Shown: positions 13,985 to 22,368, numbered from the stretch's first letter. The stretch: DNA of 28,434 nt from G025836975 sp049646585 (GCA_049646585.1 JBARWC010000185.1:1-28434), one strand, 5' to 3'. Numbers and translations are program-made. The notes: generated by a model from the letters alone, not told the origin.

Positions 13985-14816
13985 CCGGCTTGGCCTTGAC
14001 CACCCGGTCCAGGGCCACCAACGATTCCAGCAATGCCGCCATTTGCTGCAGCGGCACGGCATTGGGGCCGTCGGACAAGGCCTGGTCGGGATTGGGGTGG
14101 GTTTCCATGAACAGGCCGGCCACGCCGACCGCCACGGCCGCCCGCGCCAGGATGGGCACGAACTCGCGCTGGCCGCCTGAGCTGCTGCCCTGCCCGCCCG
14201 GCAACTGCACCGAATGCGTGGCGTCGAACACCACCGGGCAATTGGTCTCTCGCATGATGGCCAGCGAGCGCATATCGGAAACCAGGTTGTTGTAGCCGAA
14301 GGACGCGCCGCGCTCGCACACCATGATGTTGTGCCCGTCGCCGCCGGCGGCGATGGCCGCCGCGCGAGCCTTGGCCACCACTTGCGCCATATCGTGAGGC
14401 GCCAGGAACTGGCCCTTCTTGATGTTGACGGGTTTCAGCGTGGCCGCGCAGGCATGGATGAAGTCGGTCTGCCGGCACAGGAAGGCCGGGGTCTGCAGGA
14501 CGTCGACCACCGCCGCCACGTCGGCGACCTGCTCGGTCGTATGCACGTCGGTCAGCACCGGCACCTTCAACTGGGCGCGGACGTCGGCCAGTATCTGTAA
14601 ACCCTCGTCCTGTCCCGGGCCGCGATAAGACTTGTCCGAGCTGCGGTTGGCCTTGTCGAACGAGCTTTTATAGATGAAGGGAATGCCCAGCTTGCCGGTC
14701 ATTTCCTTCAGGATGCCCGCCGTATCGAAGGCCATCTGGCGCGACTCGATGACGCAAGGCCCCGCGATCAGGAAAAAAGGCTGGGTCAGTCCGGCTTCGA
14801 ATCCGCATAGTTGCAT
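13974..14816 (-). CDS. kdsA: 3-deoxy-D-manno-octulosonate-8-phosphate synthase, metal-dependent type
   Basis: Condenses arabinose 5-phosphate with phosphoenolpyruvate to Kdo-8-phosphate, for the LPS inner core. It is 280 residues, of normal length. Cys21 in FFLIAGPCVIES replaces the Asn of the E. coli enzyme; with His201, Glu238 and Asp249 it makes the metal site of the Aquifex class, and the His-Glu-Asp spacing (37 and 11 residues) is identical to Aquifex as I recall it. Other family segments are KSSFDKANRSS and VFDATHSVQLPGG. It starts two bases after the pyrG stop with its ribosome site (AAGGAA) inside the end of pyrG, so the two form an operon. Confidence 0.97.
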   Translation of the reverse strand: MQLCGFEAGLTQPFFLIAGPCVIESRQMAFDTAGILKEMTGKLGIPFIYKSSFDKANRSSDKSYRGPGQDEGLQILADVRAQLKVPVLTDVHTTEQVADVAAVVDVLQTPAFLCRQTDFIHACAATLKPVNIKKGQFLAPHDMAQVVAKARAAAIAAGGDGHNIMVCERGASFGYNNLVSDMRSLAIMRETNCPVVFDATHSVQLPGGQGSSSGGQREFVPILARAAVAVGVAGLFMETHPNPDQALSDGPNAVPLQQMAALLESLVALDRVVKAKPEAL

Positions 14817-14818
14817 GG

Positions 14819-16480
14819 CTATTCCTTGCTCGTGGCTTTCCCGTGTTGCGCCTGGTAATCAATGGCGGCGCGTATATAGCTGGAAAACAGGGGGTGCCCA
14901 TCGCGCGGTGTGGACGTGAATTCGGGGTGGAATTGCACGCCCATGAACCAGGGGTGGCTGGGCAGCTCCATGATTTCGGGCAGGTTTTCAGTAGGCGTGC
15001 GCGCGCTGATCACCAGGCCGGCCTCTTCCAGGCGCGACACGTACACATTGTTCACTTCATAGCGGTGGCGGTGACGCTCGTTGACTTCGTTGCCGTAGAT
15101 CTTGCTGGCGCGCGTATCCGGCTTGACGGGGCAGCGCTGCGCGCCCTTGCGCATCGTGCCACCAAGGTCCGAAGTATGGTCGCGCTTCTCGATCTTGCCC
15201 TCGCGATCCTGCCACTCGGTGATCAGCGCAACCACCGGATGCGGAGCCGACGGATCGAACTCCGTGCTGTTGGCGCCGCCCAGGCCGGCCACGTGGCGCG
15301 CAAACTCCACCACCGCTAGCTGCATGCCCAGGCAAATGCCCAAGTAAGGAACGCCGTTTTCACGCGCATAGCGGATGGCCGCAATCTTGCCTTCCGTGCC
15401 GCGCTTGCCGAAGCCGCCCGGCACCAGAATGGCATCCAGGCCCTTCAGGCAATCGGTGCCTTCGGCTTCGATCTGCTCGGAATCCAGATATTCGATGGAC
15501 ACCTTCGAATTGGTGTGTATGCCCGCATGAACCAGGGCTTCGCTTAGCGACTTGTACGATTCGGTCAGGTCGACATATTTGCCGACCATGCCGATGCGCA
15601 CCTGGTGCTGGGGATTCTCGATGGCATCCACCAGGCGATCCCACACCGTCAGGTCGGCGGGAGGCGGGGTCAGGGCCAGCGCATCGCACACCAGATTGTC
15701 CAGGCCCTGCTTGTGCAGCATGGCGGGAATCTTGTAGATGGAGTCCGCATCCCATACCGAAATCACGGCATCCAACGGCACATTCGAGAACAGGGAAATC
15801 TTGGCCCGCTCTTCGTCCGGAATCGGGCGGTCGGCACGACACAGCAAGGCATTCGGATAGATACCGATTTCGCGCAGCTTCTGGACCGAATGCTGCGTAG
15901 GCTTGGTCTTGAGCTCGCCCGCCGAGGCAATGAAAGGCACCAGCGTCAAGTGCACGAAAGCGGCATTGTTGCGCCCCAGGCGCAAGCTCATTTGCCGCGC
16001 GGCTTCCAGGAAAGGCAGGGATTCGATATCGCCCACCGTGCCGCCGATCTCGACGATAGCCACGTCGGTTTCGCCGTTCCAGGCCGACTTGGCGCCGCGC
16101 GCCACGAAATCCTGGATCTCGTTGGTGATATGGGGAATGACCTGCACCGTCTTGCCCAGATAGTCGCCGCGGCGCTCTTTGCGCAGCACGGATTCATAGA
16201 TCTGGCCGGTGGTGAAGTTGTTGACCTTGCGCATGCGCGTCGAAATGAAGCGCTCGTAGTGACCAAGATCCAGATCCGTCTCGGCCCCGTCTTCGGTCAC
16301 GAAGACTTCCCCATGCTGGAAGGGGCTCATGGTGCCCGGGTCGACGTTGATGTAGGGATCGAGCTTCAGGAGGGTGACGCGCAGCCCTCGGGATTCAAGG
16401 ATGGCGGCGAGCGAAGCAGCGGCAATGCCCTTGCCCAGGGAGGACACGACGCCTCCCGTTACAAATACGTATTTGGTCAT
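14819..16480 (-). CDS. pyrG: CTP synthase
   Basis: Makes CTP from UTP, ATP and glutamine in the cytoplasm; 553 residues, the full two-domain enzyme. The N-terminal synthetase domain starts KYVFVTGGVVSSLGKG (ATP loop) with LKLDPYINVDPGTMSPF and VEIGGTVGDIES. The C-terminal class I glutamine amidotransferase domain has Cys383 in GICLGMQ and His518/Glu520 in QFHPEF. It is first gene of the pyrG-kdsA operon, with a clear -10 box and a perfect palindrome directly before the start codon. Confidence 0.98.
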   Translation of the reverse strand: MTKYVFVTGGVVSSLGKGIAAASLAAILESRGLRVTLLKLDPYINVDPGTMSPFQHGEVFVTEDGAETDLDLGHYERFISTRMRKVNNFTTGQIYESVLRKERRGDYLGKTVQVIPHITNEIQDFVARGAKSAWNGETDVAIVEIGGTVGDIESLPFLEAARQMSLRLGRNNAAFVHLTLVPFIASAGELKTKPTQHSVQKLREIGIYPNALLCRADRPIPDEERAKISLFSNVPLDAVISVWDADSIYKIPAMLHKQGLDNLVCDALALTPPPADLTVWDRLVDAIENPQHQVRIGMVGKYVDLTESYKSLSEALVHAGIHTNSKVSIEYLDSEQIEAEGTDCLKGLDAILVPGGFGKRGTEGKIAAIRYARENGVPYLGICLGMQLAVVEFARHVAGLGGANSTEFDPSAPHPVVALITEWQDREGKIEKRDHTSDLGGTMRKGAQRCPVKPDTRASKIYGNEVNERHRHRYEVNNVYVSRLEEAGLVISARTPTENLPEIMELPSHPWFMGVQFHPEFTSTPRDGHPLFSSYIRAAIDYQAQHGKATSKE

Positions 16481-16533
16481 TGTAAATTTACATGCCCGGC
16501 GCTACCGGACAGGAGCAGGAAATTTGGATTATA
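16481..16533 (-). promoter_or_regulatory. pyrG promoter and leader with a palindrome touching the start codon
   Basis: On the minus strand a perfect -10 TATAAT lies at 16533-16528 (the -35 is weak), predicting a leader of about 40 bases. The last 12 bases before the pyrG ATG are the perfect palindrome TGTAAATTTACA (16492-16481). There is no Shine-Dalgarno at the usual distance. An ATG followed at once by TAA (16493-16488) ends seven bases ahead of the true start. The site could be an operator or a translation-control element; the regulator is unknown. The rest of the gap up to 16639 shows nothing further. Confidence 0.55.
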
Positions 16534-16639
16534 GCCGGGACGGGGCGGCTTGTTGGCGGGCGGCGGGAAATATTCCTGTTTTGCTTAGGGCGGTGTTGCG
16601 GTTTGGTTGCAAGGCCCGCGGCCCGCCCAATGCGCTGAA

Positions 16640-17332
16640 TCAGGCAAGCGCCGGCGACCATTCGGCCAGCAGCCTGGGCAGCTCGGCCATATTGGTAAAG
16701 ACCCGCGCCACGCCGACCGCGCGCAGCGCTTCCGCGCCGCTATGGCCCTCGGCATCGGGGCTATAGCCAAAGACGGTCGCCCCGGCCGCAACGCCGGCGG
16801 TCGCGCCCGTAACGGTGTCTTCCACCACGGCGCAGCGCGACGGCGCAACGCCCAAGGCCTGCGCAGCGGTCAGGTACACATCGGGAAACGGCTTGCTGCG
16901 CGGCAGATCCTGGCCGCTGAAGACCCGGCCGGGGAAGCAATCCGCAATACCCACCTTGGCCAGTTGCAGTTCGACCTTCTTGATATCCGCGCCCGAGGCC
17001 ACCGCGATGCGGCCGTCCAATATCTTATGCAAGGCCCGCACCGCTTCCGGCGCCCCGGGTATCTCGACCAGTTCCTGGTCCAACGCCTCATTGCGGCGCT
17101 GGCGAAACTGCTTGGTCCAGTTGCCGTCGATGCGAAACCCGGTGCGCGCTTCGATCAAAAGCGACTCATCCACAACCGCCTTGCCGGTGAAGATGCGCAT
17201 GCTTTCTTCATGCGTGATGGGCCAGCCCAGCTCGTTCAACATCTGGGTCAAAACGCGATTGGTGATGGGCTCGGAATCCACAAGAACGCCATCGCAGTCG
17301 AAGAGGACCGCATCGAAGGGGAAAGCTGTCAT
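16640..17332 (-). CDS. HAD-superfamily phosphatase/phosphoglucomutase-like hydrolase (subfamily IA)
   Basis: A 230-residue cytoplasmic HAD enzyme. Motif I is FDCDGVLVDSEP with nucleophile Asp12 and Asp14; motif II lies in AVASGADIKKVELQL; the motif III Lys is in RSKPFPDVYL; motif IV is VVEDTVTGATAGVAAG. The helical cap between motifs I and II is the C1 type of beta-phosphoglucomutase and sugar-phosphate phosphatases. The substrate cannot be told from sequence. It lies upstream of pyrG on the same strand but 159 bases away, and pyrG has its own -10, so it is probably transcribed separately. Confidence 0.9.
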   Translation of the reverse strand: MTAFPFDAVLFDCDGVLVDSEPITNRVLTQMLNELGWPITHEESMRIFTGKAVVDESLLIEARTGFRIDGNWTKQFRQRRNEALDQELVEIPGAPEAVRALHKILDGRIAVASGADIKKVELQLAKVGIADCFPGRVFSGQDLPRSKPFPDVYLTAAQALGVAPSRCAVVEDTVTGATAGVAAGATVFGYSPDAEGHSGAEALRAVGVARVFTNMAELPRLLAEWSPALA

Positions 17333-17524
17333 TTCTGTATCTTAAAACGTTAAAGCATAGGGGGTTACTGGGGGAGTCTAGCATCTATGCCGGCTTTCGG
17401 CGCTCGTTCCCCCGATAGGCTTTTGCACAGGCTTTCCCGAGACACTCCTGGATCATGCCATGACCCATCACGGCAACAGTTCACGCTGTATATTTCCTTG
17501 GTCCGACCCTGATTGCCCGTTCAA

Positions 17525-18178
17525 ATGAGCCCTTTACCCATCCCTCCGATACAGCTTGAGGCCCTACTCTCTTACTGGAAGCCAAGAATACAGTTGCTCT
17601 CCTCCGCATGCGATCTGGAAGGCACAGCACTCACATTGCGGACACTGCTATTCGCCCTTCGCGACATGCCTTATGAACGACCCGAAGGGGGATCGAACGA
17701 CGCGCGAGCTTGCGTTTCGCAATGGCGGGGTACCTGCTCTGCGAAGCACCTGGCCGCTTATGAGCTGCTGGAAGCCCTTGGACTTTCCCCCAGGCTTTGG
17801 CTCGCCAGTTATCGAATAGACTTCGCCAAGCCGTATTATTCCGATCAATTACGCAGCAAAGCGCAGGGCTTGGTGGTGCATGACATCCACAACTACATCA
17901 CCTGCGCCATCAACGGCCGCTCGACGATCGTGGATATAACCTTCCCCGCCGCGCTTGGCGGCCAAGGGTTTCCGGTAACGACCTCGTGGTCGGAAGGCCA
18001 GGACTTCGTCCTGTGCTGCACTCCTGAAGAAGTCCGAGAGATCCGGAATATTGACGAATCGGATCACACAAAACGCCAATGGCTACAGACTCTCAACCCT
18101 GGCGCTACCGCGATGGTCCGTGAAGCCGCGATTCGCGAACTGATTATTTCGGCACAGGAAGCTGATCGCTTATCGTAA
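17525..18178 (+). CDS. Transglutaminase-like/cysteine-protease-fold protein of unknown role
   Basis: A 217-residue protein I cannot place in a named family. It carries a plausible papain/transglutaminase triad in order: Cys71 in RGTCSAKHLAAYELLEALG, His122 in VVHDIHNYIT and Asp137 in STIVDITFP. The Cys at the head of a helix, followed by the His and Asp strands, is the transglutaminase-core pattern. There is no signal peptide or membrane span. ATG 17525 is preferred over an upstream TTG at 17513. It is an isolated gene whose base composition looks less GC-rich than its neighbours. A degraded nuclease/transposase remnant follows directly, which suggests horizontal arrival. The 192-base gap before it has only a weak -10-like TATATT. 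Confidence 0.65.
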   Translation: MSPLPIPPIQLEALLSYWKPRIQLLSSACDLEGTALTLRTLLFALRDMPYERPEGGSNDARACVSQWRGTCSAKHLAAYELLEALGLSPRLWLASYRIDFAKPYYSDQLRSKAQGLVVHDIHNYITCAINGRSTIVDITFPAALGGQGFPVTTSWSEGQDFVLCCTPEEVREIRNIDESDHTKRQWLQTLNPGATAMVREAAIRELIISAQEADRLS

Positions 18179-18179
18179 A

Positions 18180-18361
18180 CTCCAAGAACTCTTACTTGAA
18201 GAGGAAACACAAATGACCTACGTCACCAGTGTCGAGCCCAAAAATTCGGCCCTACTCCCGATTGGGCGCAAGTCCGTCTGGCCGAGGCGGACGAAGCCAC
18301 TCTGAACCGCTGGGCCTTGCAGGTGCTGGATGCCCAGCGCATCGAAGACGTCTTCATCTAA
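18180..18361 (+). pseudogene. Degraded remnant of an Rpn-family recombination-promoting nuclease/putative transposase
   Basis: Two adjoining frames carry pieces of the C-terminal part of Rpn-type (PD-(D/E)XK, transposase_31/DUF4351-like) proteins. From 18180 one frame reads LQELLLEEETQMTYVTSVE up to 18236, matching the family's EEE...MTYVTSVER junction. From about 18245 another frame reads FGPTPDWAQVRLAEADEA and ends LDAQRIEDVFI before TAA at 18359-18361, matching the family's C-terminal end. The Gly/Gln-rich linker normally between them is missing and the frame is shifted, so an internal deletion is likely. The catalytic N-terminal domain is gone. Identification is from remembered family sequence and needs a translated search. 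Confidence 0.6.
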
Positions 18362-18418
18362 GCAATACCTGCCGGCGGCACCAACGCCAATGCCGCCGAC
18401 CCTGACTGCCGGCGATAA

Positions 18419-20212
18419 CTAAACCGCTTCCGTCCTCTTCACCAACCAATCCTTCGCCGCCCCATCCACCAACGGCAGCAGCCTCGCCCTTACCTGCGCG
18501 TGGTAGTCGTTCAGCCAGGCTTTTTCCCCTTCGGTCAGCAAAGGCAGCTCAATGCAGCGCGTATCGATGGGGCAAAGGGTCAGCGTTTCGAACTTCAGGA
18601 ATTCGCCGAACTCGGTCTCCATCGCGGGCACGGTCAGCACCAGATTCTCGATGCGTATGCCCCAGCGTCCGGGCCGGTACAGGCCCGGCTCGTCCGATGT
18701 GATCATGCCCGGCTCCATGGCCATATTGGGGTTGACGGCCGCCCTGTAGGCAATCACCTGCGGACCTTCATGCACATTCATGAAGTAGCCGACTCCATGG
18801 CCTGTGCCGTGCCCGTATTCGGCACCGGCCTGCCAGATGGGCATGCGGGCGATGGCGTCCAGCACGGGGGACATGGTGCCGCGCGGGAACACGGCCTGGG
18901 CCAGGGCGATCGTGCCTTTCAGCACGGTGGTGTAGTCGCGTTTTTGCTCGATGCTGGGCTGGCCCACGGGCACAACTCGCGTGATGTCGGTGGTGCCGCC
19001 CAGGTATTGGCCGCCCGAGTCGATCAGCAGCAGGCCATCGCCTTCGATGACGGCGTGGGATGCTTCGGTGGCGCTGTAATGCGGCATGGCGCCGTTGGCG
19101 TTGTAGGCGGCGATGGTGCCGAAGCTGGGCGTAATGAAATTCGGGCGCCGGGCGCGAGCGGCGGTGATTTCCTGGTCCACGGTAAGTTCGGTAATGCGCT
19201 CCCTGCCCTGCGCCGATTCAAACCAGGCAAAGAATTCGCACAGAGCGGCGCCGTCCTGCTCCATGCTGCGACGCACATTGTCGGCTTCGGCGGCGTTCTT
19301 GCGCGATTTGAGCAATTGCGAGGGGTTGATGGCTTCGATCTTGTCGGCGAAGGCGGCCGCGGCCAGGGTGCCCATGGTCGTGCGGGCCGGGTCGAACAGC
19401 AGGCCCTGCCCTTCCGGCAGGCAGGACAAGGCCCCCGCAGCCTGATCGTAGGGTTCGACGCTTACGCCGTCGCGCTTCAAGGCGGCGCACAGGGCGTCGG
19501 GAATCTTGCCGGGCGCAACGAACAGGCGTGCGCTGTCCGGGCCTATCAGGGCATGCGCAAGGAAAACGGGGTTGTAGGAAACATCATTGCCGCGCAGGTT
19601 GAACAGCCAGGCAATATCGTCCAAAGAAGACAGCCAGTGCCAAGCGGCCTTGTGCTTGACCATGGCGGCGCGCACGGCGGCCAGGTTCTCCGCCCGGCTG
19701 CGGCAGGCGAATGGCGGCAGGTGCTCGAACACAGTGCCTTGCGGCAGCTCGGGCCGCCCTTGCCAGACATCGCCGATGACATCGGTGTCGATGACCAGGC
19801 TGATGCCTTTCTCCGACAAGGCGGCCTGCCATTGGCGATGCGCCTGCACGGCCAATACCTGGCCATCGATGTTGACGCGCGCACCGCCGGCCAGGCGATC
19901 CGCCAGCCATTGGGCGGGCATGGGCACATCCGGCGCGCCGGCGCGCATGGTTTTGATGCCGGTGCCGGCCAGATCGCTGTCGGCCTGCTCCCAGTACCGG
20001 CTGTCGGTCCACAGCCCGGCAAAATCGGCGGTGACCAGCAAGGTGCCCGCCGAGCCGCCAAACCCGCTAAGCCACCGCCTGGACTGCCAGTACTCCGGCA
20101 GGTATTCCGACAGATGCGGGTCGGAGGACAAGGCCACGCAGGCATCCAGCCGGCGCTCGAGCATGGCGGCGCGCAAGGCCTGGATACGTTGGACGAAGAC
20201 GGACGGGTTCAC
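18419..20212 (-). CDS. Xaa-Pro aminopeptidase, long three-domain M24B family
   Basis: Removes an N-terminal residue preceding proline; a cytosolic dinuclear-metal (Mn-type) peptidase. At 597 residues it is the long form: two creatinase-like N-terminal domains (TDSRYWEQAD at 69-78 is typical) and a C-terminal pita-bread catalytic domain. Metal ligands are Asp398 and Asp409 (LLLIDSGGQYLGGTTDITR), His472 (GTGHGVGYFMNVHEGP), Glu508 (ITSDEPGLY) and Glu522 (GIRIENLVL), all present. It is probably monocistronic. The 181-base stretch between it and scoB contains only a short stem (GCTCC/GGAGC near 20229-20243) and no clear promoter. The downstream 18374-18397 hairpin lacks a T run. Confidence 0.95.
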   Translation of the reverse strand: MNPSVFVQRIQALRAAMLERRLDACVALSSDPHLSEYLPEYWQSRRWLSGFGGSAGTLLVTADFAGLWTDSRYWEQADSDLAGTGIKTMRAGAPDVPMPAQWLADRLAGGARVNIDGQVLAVQAHRQWQAALSEKGISLVIDTDVIGDVWQGRPELPQGTVFEHLPPFACRSRAENLAAVRAAMVKHKAAWHWLSSLDDIAWLFNLRGNDVSYNPVFLAHALIGPDSARLFVAPGKIPDALCAALKRDGVSVEPYDQAAGALSCLPEGQGLLFDPARTTMGTLAAAAFADKIEAINPSQLLKSRKNAAEADNVRRSMEQDGAALCEFFAWFESAQGRERITELTVDQEITAARARRPNFITPSFGTIAAYNANGAMPHYSATEASHAVIEGDGLLLIDSGGQYLGGTTDITRVVPVGQPSIEQKRDYTTVLKGTIALAQAVFPRGTMSPVLDAIARMPIWQAGAEYGHGTGHGVGYFMNVHEGPQVIAYRAAVNPNMAMEPGMITSDEPGLYRPGRWGIRIENLVLTVPAMETEFGEFLKFETLTLCPIDTRCIELPLLTEGEKAWLNDYHAQVRARLLPLVDGAAKDWLVKRTEAV

Positions 20213-20393
20213 GAAAATTCCTTCAAAAAACGCAGGGGCTCCCCGTGGAGCGACGGCGACGGATACGGTTCAATCAAGAAGCCAGGATACACCCGCCAGC
20301 CACGAGCCGGGCACAGGTGGACCCGATAGGAAAATGGCCCGCCGGCCCCGCCGTGCGGGATCGATCGGACCATTCTCGTTCGCACCCAGGCGA

Positions 20394-21047
20394 TCAGGCG
20401 ACGGCGGACACGTCCAGCTTGGCGCCGGTCTTGGCCTGGATCTCGTCGACGGTGACGCCTGGCGCCAGCTCGATCAGCTTCAAGCCAGAGTCGCCCACTT
20501 CCAGGACGCCCAGGTCGGTGATGATGAGATTGACCACACCCACGCCGGTCAGCGGCAGGCTGCATTCCTTCAGCAGCTTCAGGTCTTCGGTGCCGTCCTT
20601 CTTGCGGGCCACGTGCTCCATCAGCACCACGACCTTGCCGACACCGGCCACCAGGTCCATGGCGCCGCCCATGCCTTTGATCATCTTGCCCGGGATCATC
20701 CAGTTGGCCAGGTCGCCTTTCTCGGACACCTGCATGGCGCCCAGGATGGCCAGGTTGATCTTGCCGCCGCGTATCATGGCGAACGAATCGGCCGAGGCAA
20801 AGATGGACGAGCCCGGCAGCGTGGTGATGGTCTGCTTGCCGGCGTTGATCAGGTCGGCGTCGATTTCGTCTTCCGTCGGGAAGGGGCCGATGCCCAGCAG
20901 GCCGTTCTCGGATTGCAGCCAGACCTCGACGCCTTTGGGCACGTGGTTGGCCACCATGGTGGGCAGGCCGATGCCCAGGTTCACATAAAAGCCGTCTTGC
21001 AGCTCGCTTGCGGCGCGCGCCGCCATTTCGTCACGGGTCCAGGCCAT
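20394..21047 (-). CDS. scoB: 3-oxoacid CoA-transferase subunit B
   Basis: The beta subunit of succinyl-CoA:3-ketoacid (acetoacetate) CoA-transferase, 217 residues. It carries the catalytic Glu47 in LQSENGLLG, which forms the glutamyl-CoA thioester, and family segments YVNLGIGLPTMVANHVP and GGAMDLVAGVGKVVVLMEH. Its ATG overlaps the scoA stop by one base (TAATG), with AAGGAG upstream, so the two are translationally coupled and made in equal amounts. The product activates acetoacetate for ketone-body or polyhydroxybutyrate-linked metabolism. Other 3-oxoacids, such as 3-oxoadipate, cannot be excluded. Confidence 0.93.
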   Translation of the reverse strand: MAWTRDEMAARAASELQDGFYVNLGIGLPTMVANHVPKGVEVWLQSENGLLGIGPFPTEDEIDADLINAGKQTITTLPGSSIFASADSFAMIRGGKINLAILGAMQVSEKGDLANWMIPGKMIKGMGGAMDLVAGVGKVVVLMEHVARKKDGTEDLKLLKECSLPLTGVGVVNLIITDLGVLEVGDSGLKLIELAPGVTVDEIQAKTGAKLDVSAVA

Positions 21048-21757
21048 TATTTTGCTCCTTGCGCGTTGCGGACAGTGCGTTGTTCTATGCGTTTTTCCGG
21101 GCTGGCGTTCAGCACGATGCGGTGCACGTAGATGCCGGGCAGGTGAACGTGGTCGGGATCAAAAGTGCCGGTGTCGACGATTTCCTCGACCTCGACGATG
21201 GTGATCTTGCCCGCCATGGCCACATTGGGATTGAAATTGCGCGCGGTCTTGCGGAACTGCAGGTTGCCGCTGCGGTCGGCCTTGTAGGCCTTGACCAGCG
21301 AAACATCAGGAACGAGCGAGCGTTCCATGACGAACTTCTCGCCGTCGAACTCGCGGATTTCCTTGCCTTCGGCCACCACGGTGCCCACGCCGGTGCGGGT
21401 GAAGAAAGCCGGAATGCCCGCGCCGCCGGCGCGCAGCTTCTCGGCCAGCGTGCCTTGCGGCGTGAACTCGAGCTCCAGTTCGCCGGCCAGGAACTGGCGC
21501 TCGAATTCCTTGTTCTCGCCCACGTAGGAAGCGATCATCTTCTTGATTTGACGGGTGGACAGCAACTGCCCCAGGCCGAAGCCGTCGACGCCGGCGTTGT
21601 TGCTGACGCAGGTCAACCCCTGAACGCCCGAATCGCGCAAGGCGGCGATCAGGGCCTCGGGGATGCCACAAAGGCCGAAACCGCCGACCGCAATGGTCTG
21701 GCCGTCGGCGACGACGCCTTTCAGCGCTTCTTCGGCGCTTGCATAGACTTTATCCAT
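21047..21757 (-). CDS. scoA: 3-oxoacid CoA-transferase subunit A
   Basis: The alpha subunit of the same CoA-transferase, 236 residues. The N-terminus MDKVYASAEEALKGVVADG and the glycine loop VGGFGLCGIPEALI are typical of SCOT/ScoA, as are NNAGVDGFGLGQLL and GGAGIPAFFTRTGVGT. AGGAG eight bases ahead supports ATG 21757. It is the first gene of the scoAB pair. The 123-base gap to the thioesterase gene on the same strand contains AT-rich stretches but no convincing promoter, so co-transcription with the thioesterase is possible. Confidence 0.94.
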   Translation of the reverse strand: MDKVYASAEEALKGVVADGQTIAVGGFGLCGIPEALIAALRDSGVQGLTCVSNNAGVDGFGLGQLLSTRQIKKMIASYVGENKEFERQFLAGELELEFTPQGTLAEKLRAGGAGIPAFFTRTGVGTVVAEGKEIREFDGEKFVMERSLVPDVSLVKAYKADRSGNLQFRKTARNFNPNVAMAGKITIVEVEEIVDTGTFDPDHVHLPGIYVHRIVLNASPEKRIEQRTVRNAQGAK

Positions 21758-21880
21758 TACTCCTATCCTTATTCAATATTTCATGCGATGGCAGCGCGGC
21801 CGCAAGGGCTTTGTGCCGTATGTGGTGCAGCGAAAAAAGCAAAGAACGAAAAATAAATCATAAAGCGTGCGCCGTCCGCA

Positions 21881-22324
21881 TCATTGCAGCGTAAACAAGC
21901 GGGCGAAGCATGAAAGCTCGTGGGGCGTCCAGGGAAAGGACTTGCCCGTTTCCGCAGCGGCCCCGACCATGACCTGGCGGCCCTTGGCATAGACGACGCC
22001 GGGCTCGCCCTCGCATTCGATGAGAACGTCCATCTCCATGCTGGAGCGGCCCACACGGGTCAGCACCTGGCTGACCAGGACGGTGGCCGGGTAGAGAACG
22101 GGTTTTAGGAAGTCGCAGGACACATGGGCGACCACCGTCACCCTGTTGGACGGCAGCGCAATGCCCGCCTGAGCAAACAGCTGGACCCGCGCCTCTTCAA
22201 GAAAGCGAAAATACACCGTGTTGTTGACGTGGTTCAAGGCGTCCAGGTCGCCCCAGCGCACCGGCATGGCCCAGCGAAAAACCCCGCCCACCGGCGGCAC
22301 GGCAATCGATTCGACATCTTGCAT
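21881..22324 (-). CDS. Acyl-CoA thioesterase, hotdog fold (4HBT/FadM-YbgC type)
   Basis: A 147-residue single-domain thioesterase from ATG 22324. The N-terminal catalytic motif WGDLDALNHVNNTVYFRFLEEAR contains the Asp and the H-V-N-N helix start characteristic of FadM/YbgC enzymes, which hydrolyse acyl-CoAs. A longer version starting 36 bases upstream lacks family similarity. It lies upstream of scoAB on the same strand, consistent with CoA recycling during acid or fatty-acid breakdown. A minus-strand -10-like TATACT (22368-22363) about 40 bases upstream may drive it. Confidence 0.9.
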   Translation of the reverse strand: MQDVESIAVPPVGGVFRWAMPVRWGDLDALNHVNNTVYFRFLEEARVQLFAQAGIALPSNRVTVVAHVSCDFLKPVLYPATVLVSQVLTRVGRSSMEMDVLIECEGEPGVVYAKGRQVMVGAAAETGKSFPWTPHELSCFARLFTLQ

Positions 22325-22362
22325 CGGCCTGCGCCCCTTTTGCTGAATGCATCGAGGCAATC

Positions 22363-22368
22363 AGTATA
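22363..22368 (-). promoter_or_regulatory. -10-like box for the thioesterase gene
   Basis: On the minus strand TATACT is well placed, about 38 bases upstream of the ATG at 22324. No matching -35 is seen, so this is a tentative call. Confidence 0.35.

Noticed and set aside
18213..18308. A 31-codon small gene with a ribosome site (GAGGA) before ATG
   Set aside because: The ATG is the internal Met of the Rpn MTYVTSVE motif and the frame stays open upstream to about 18144; it reads as a fragment of a decayed gene.
18374..18397. Stem GGCGGCA/TGCCGCC between the Rpn remnant and the aminopeptidase gene as a terminator
   Set aside because: No T run follows on either strand.
20209..20260. Hairpin GCTCC/GGAGC followed by T residues on the minus strand as a scoB terminator
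   Set aside because: The T run begins seven bases after a 5-bp stem, too far for a convincing intrinsic terminator.
18500..20329. A 609-codon open frame on the plus strand antisense to the aminopeptidase gene
   Set aside because: It mirrors the GC-rich codon bias of the real gene opposite. The translation is Gly/His/Gln-rich with no family motifs, whereas the minus strand carries complete metal-ligand motifs.
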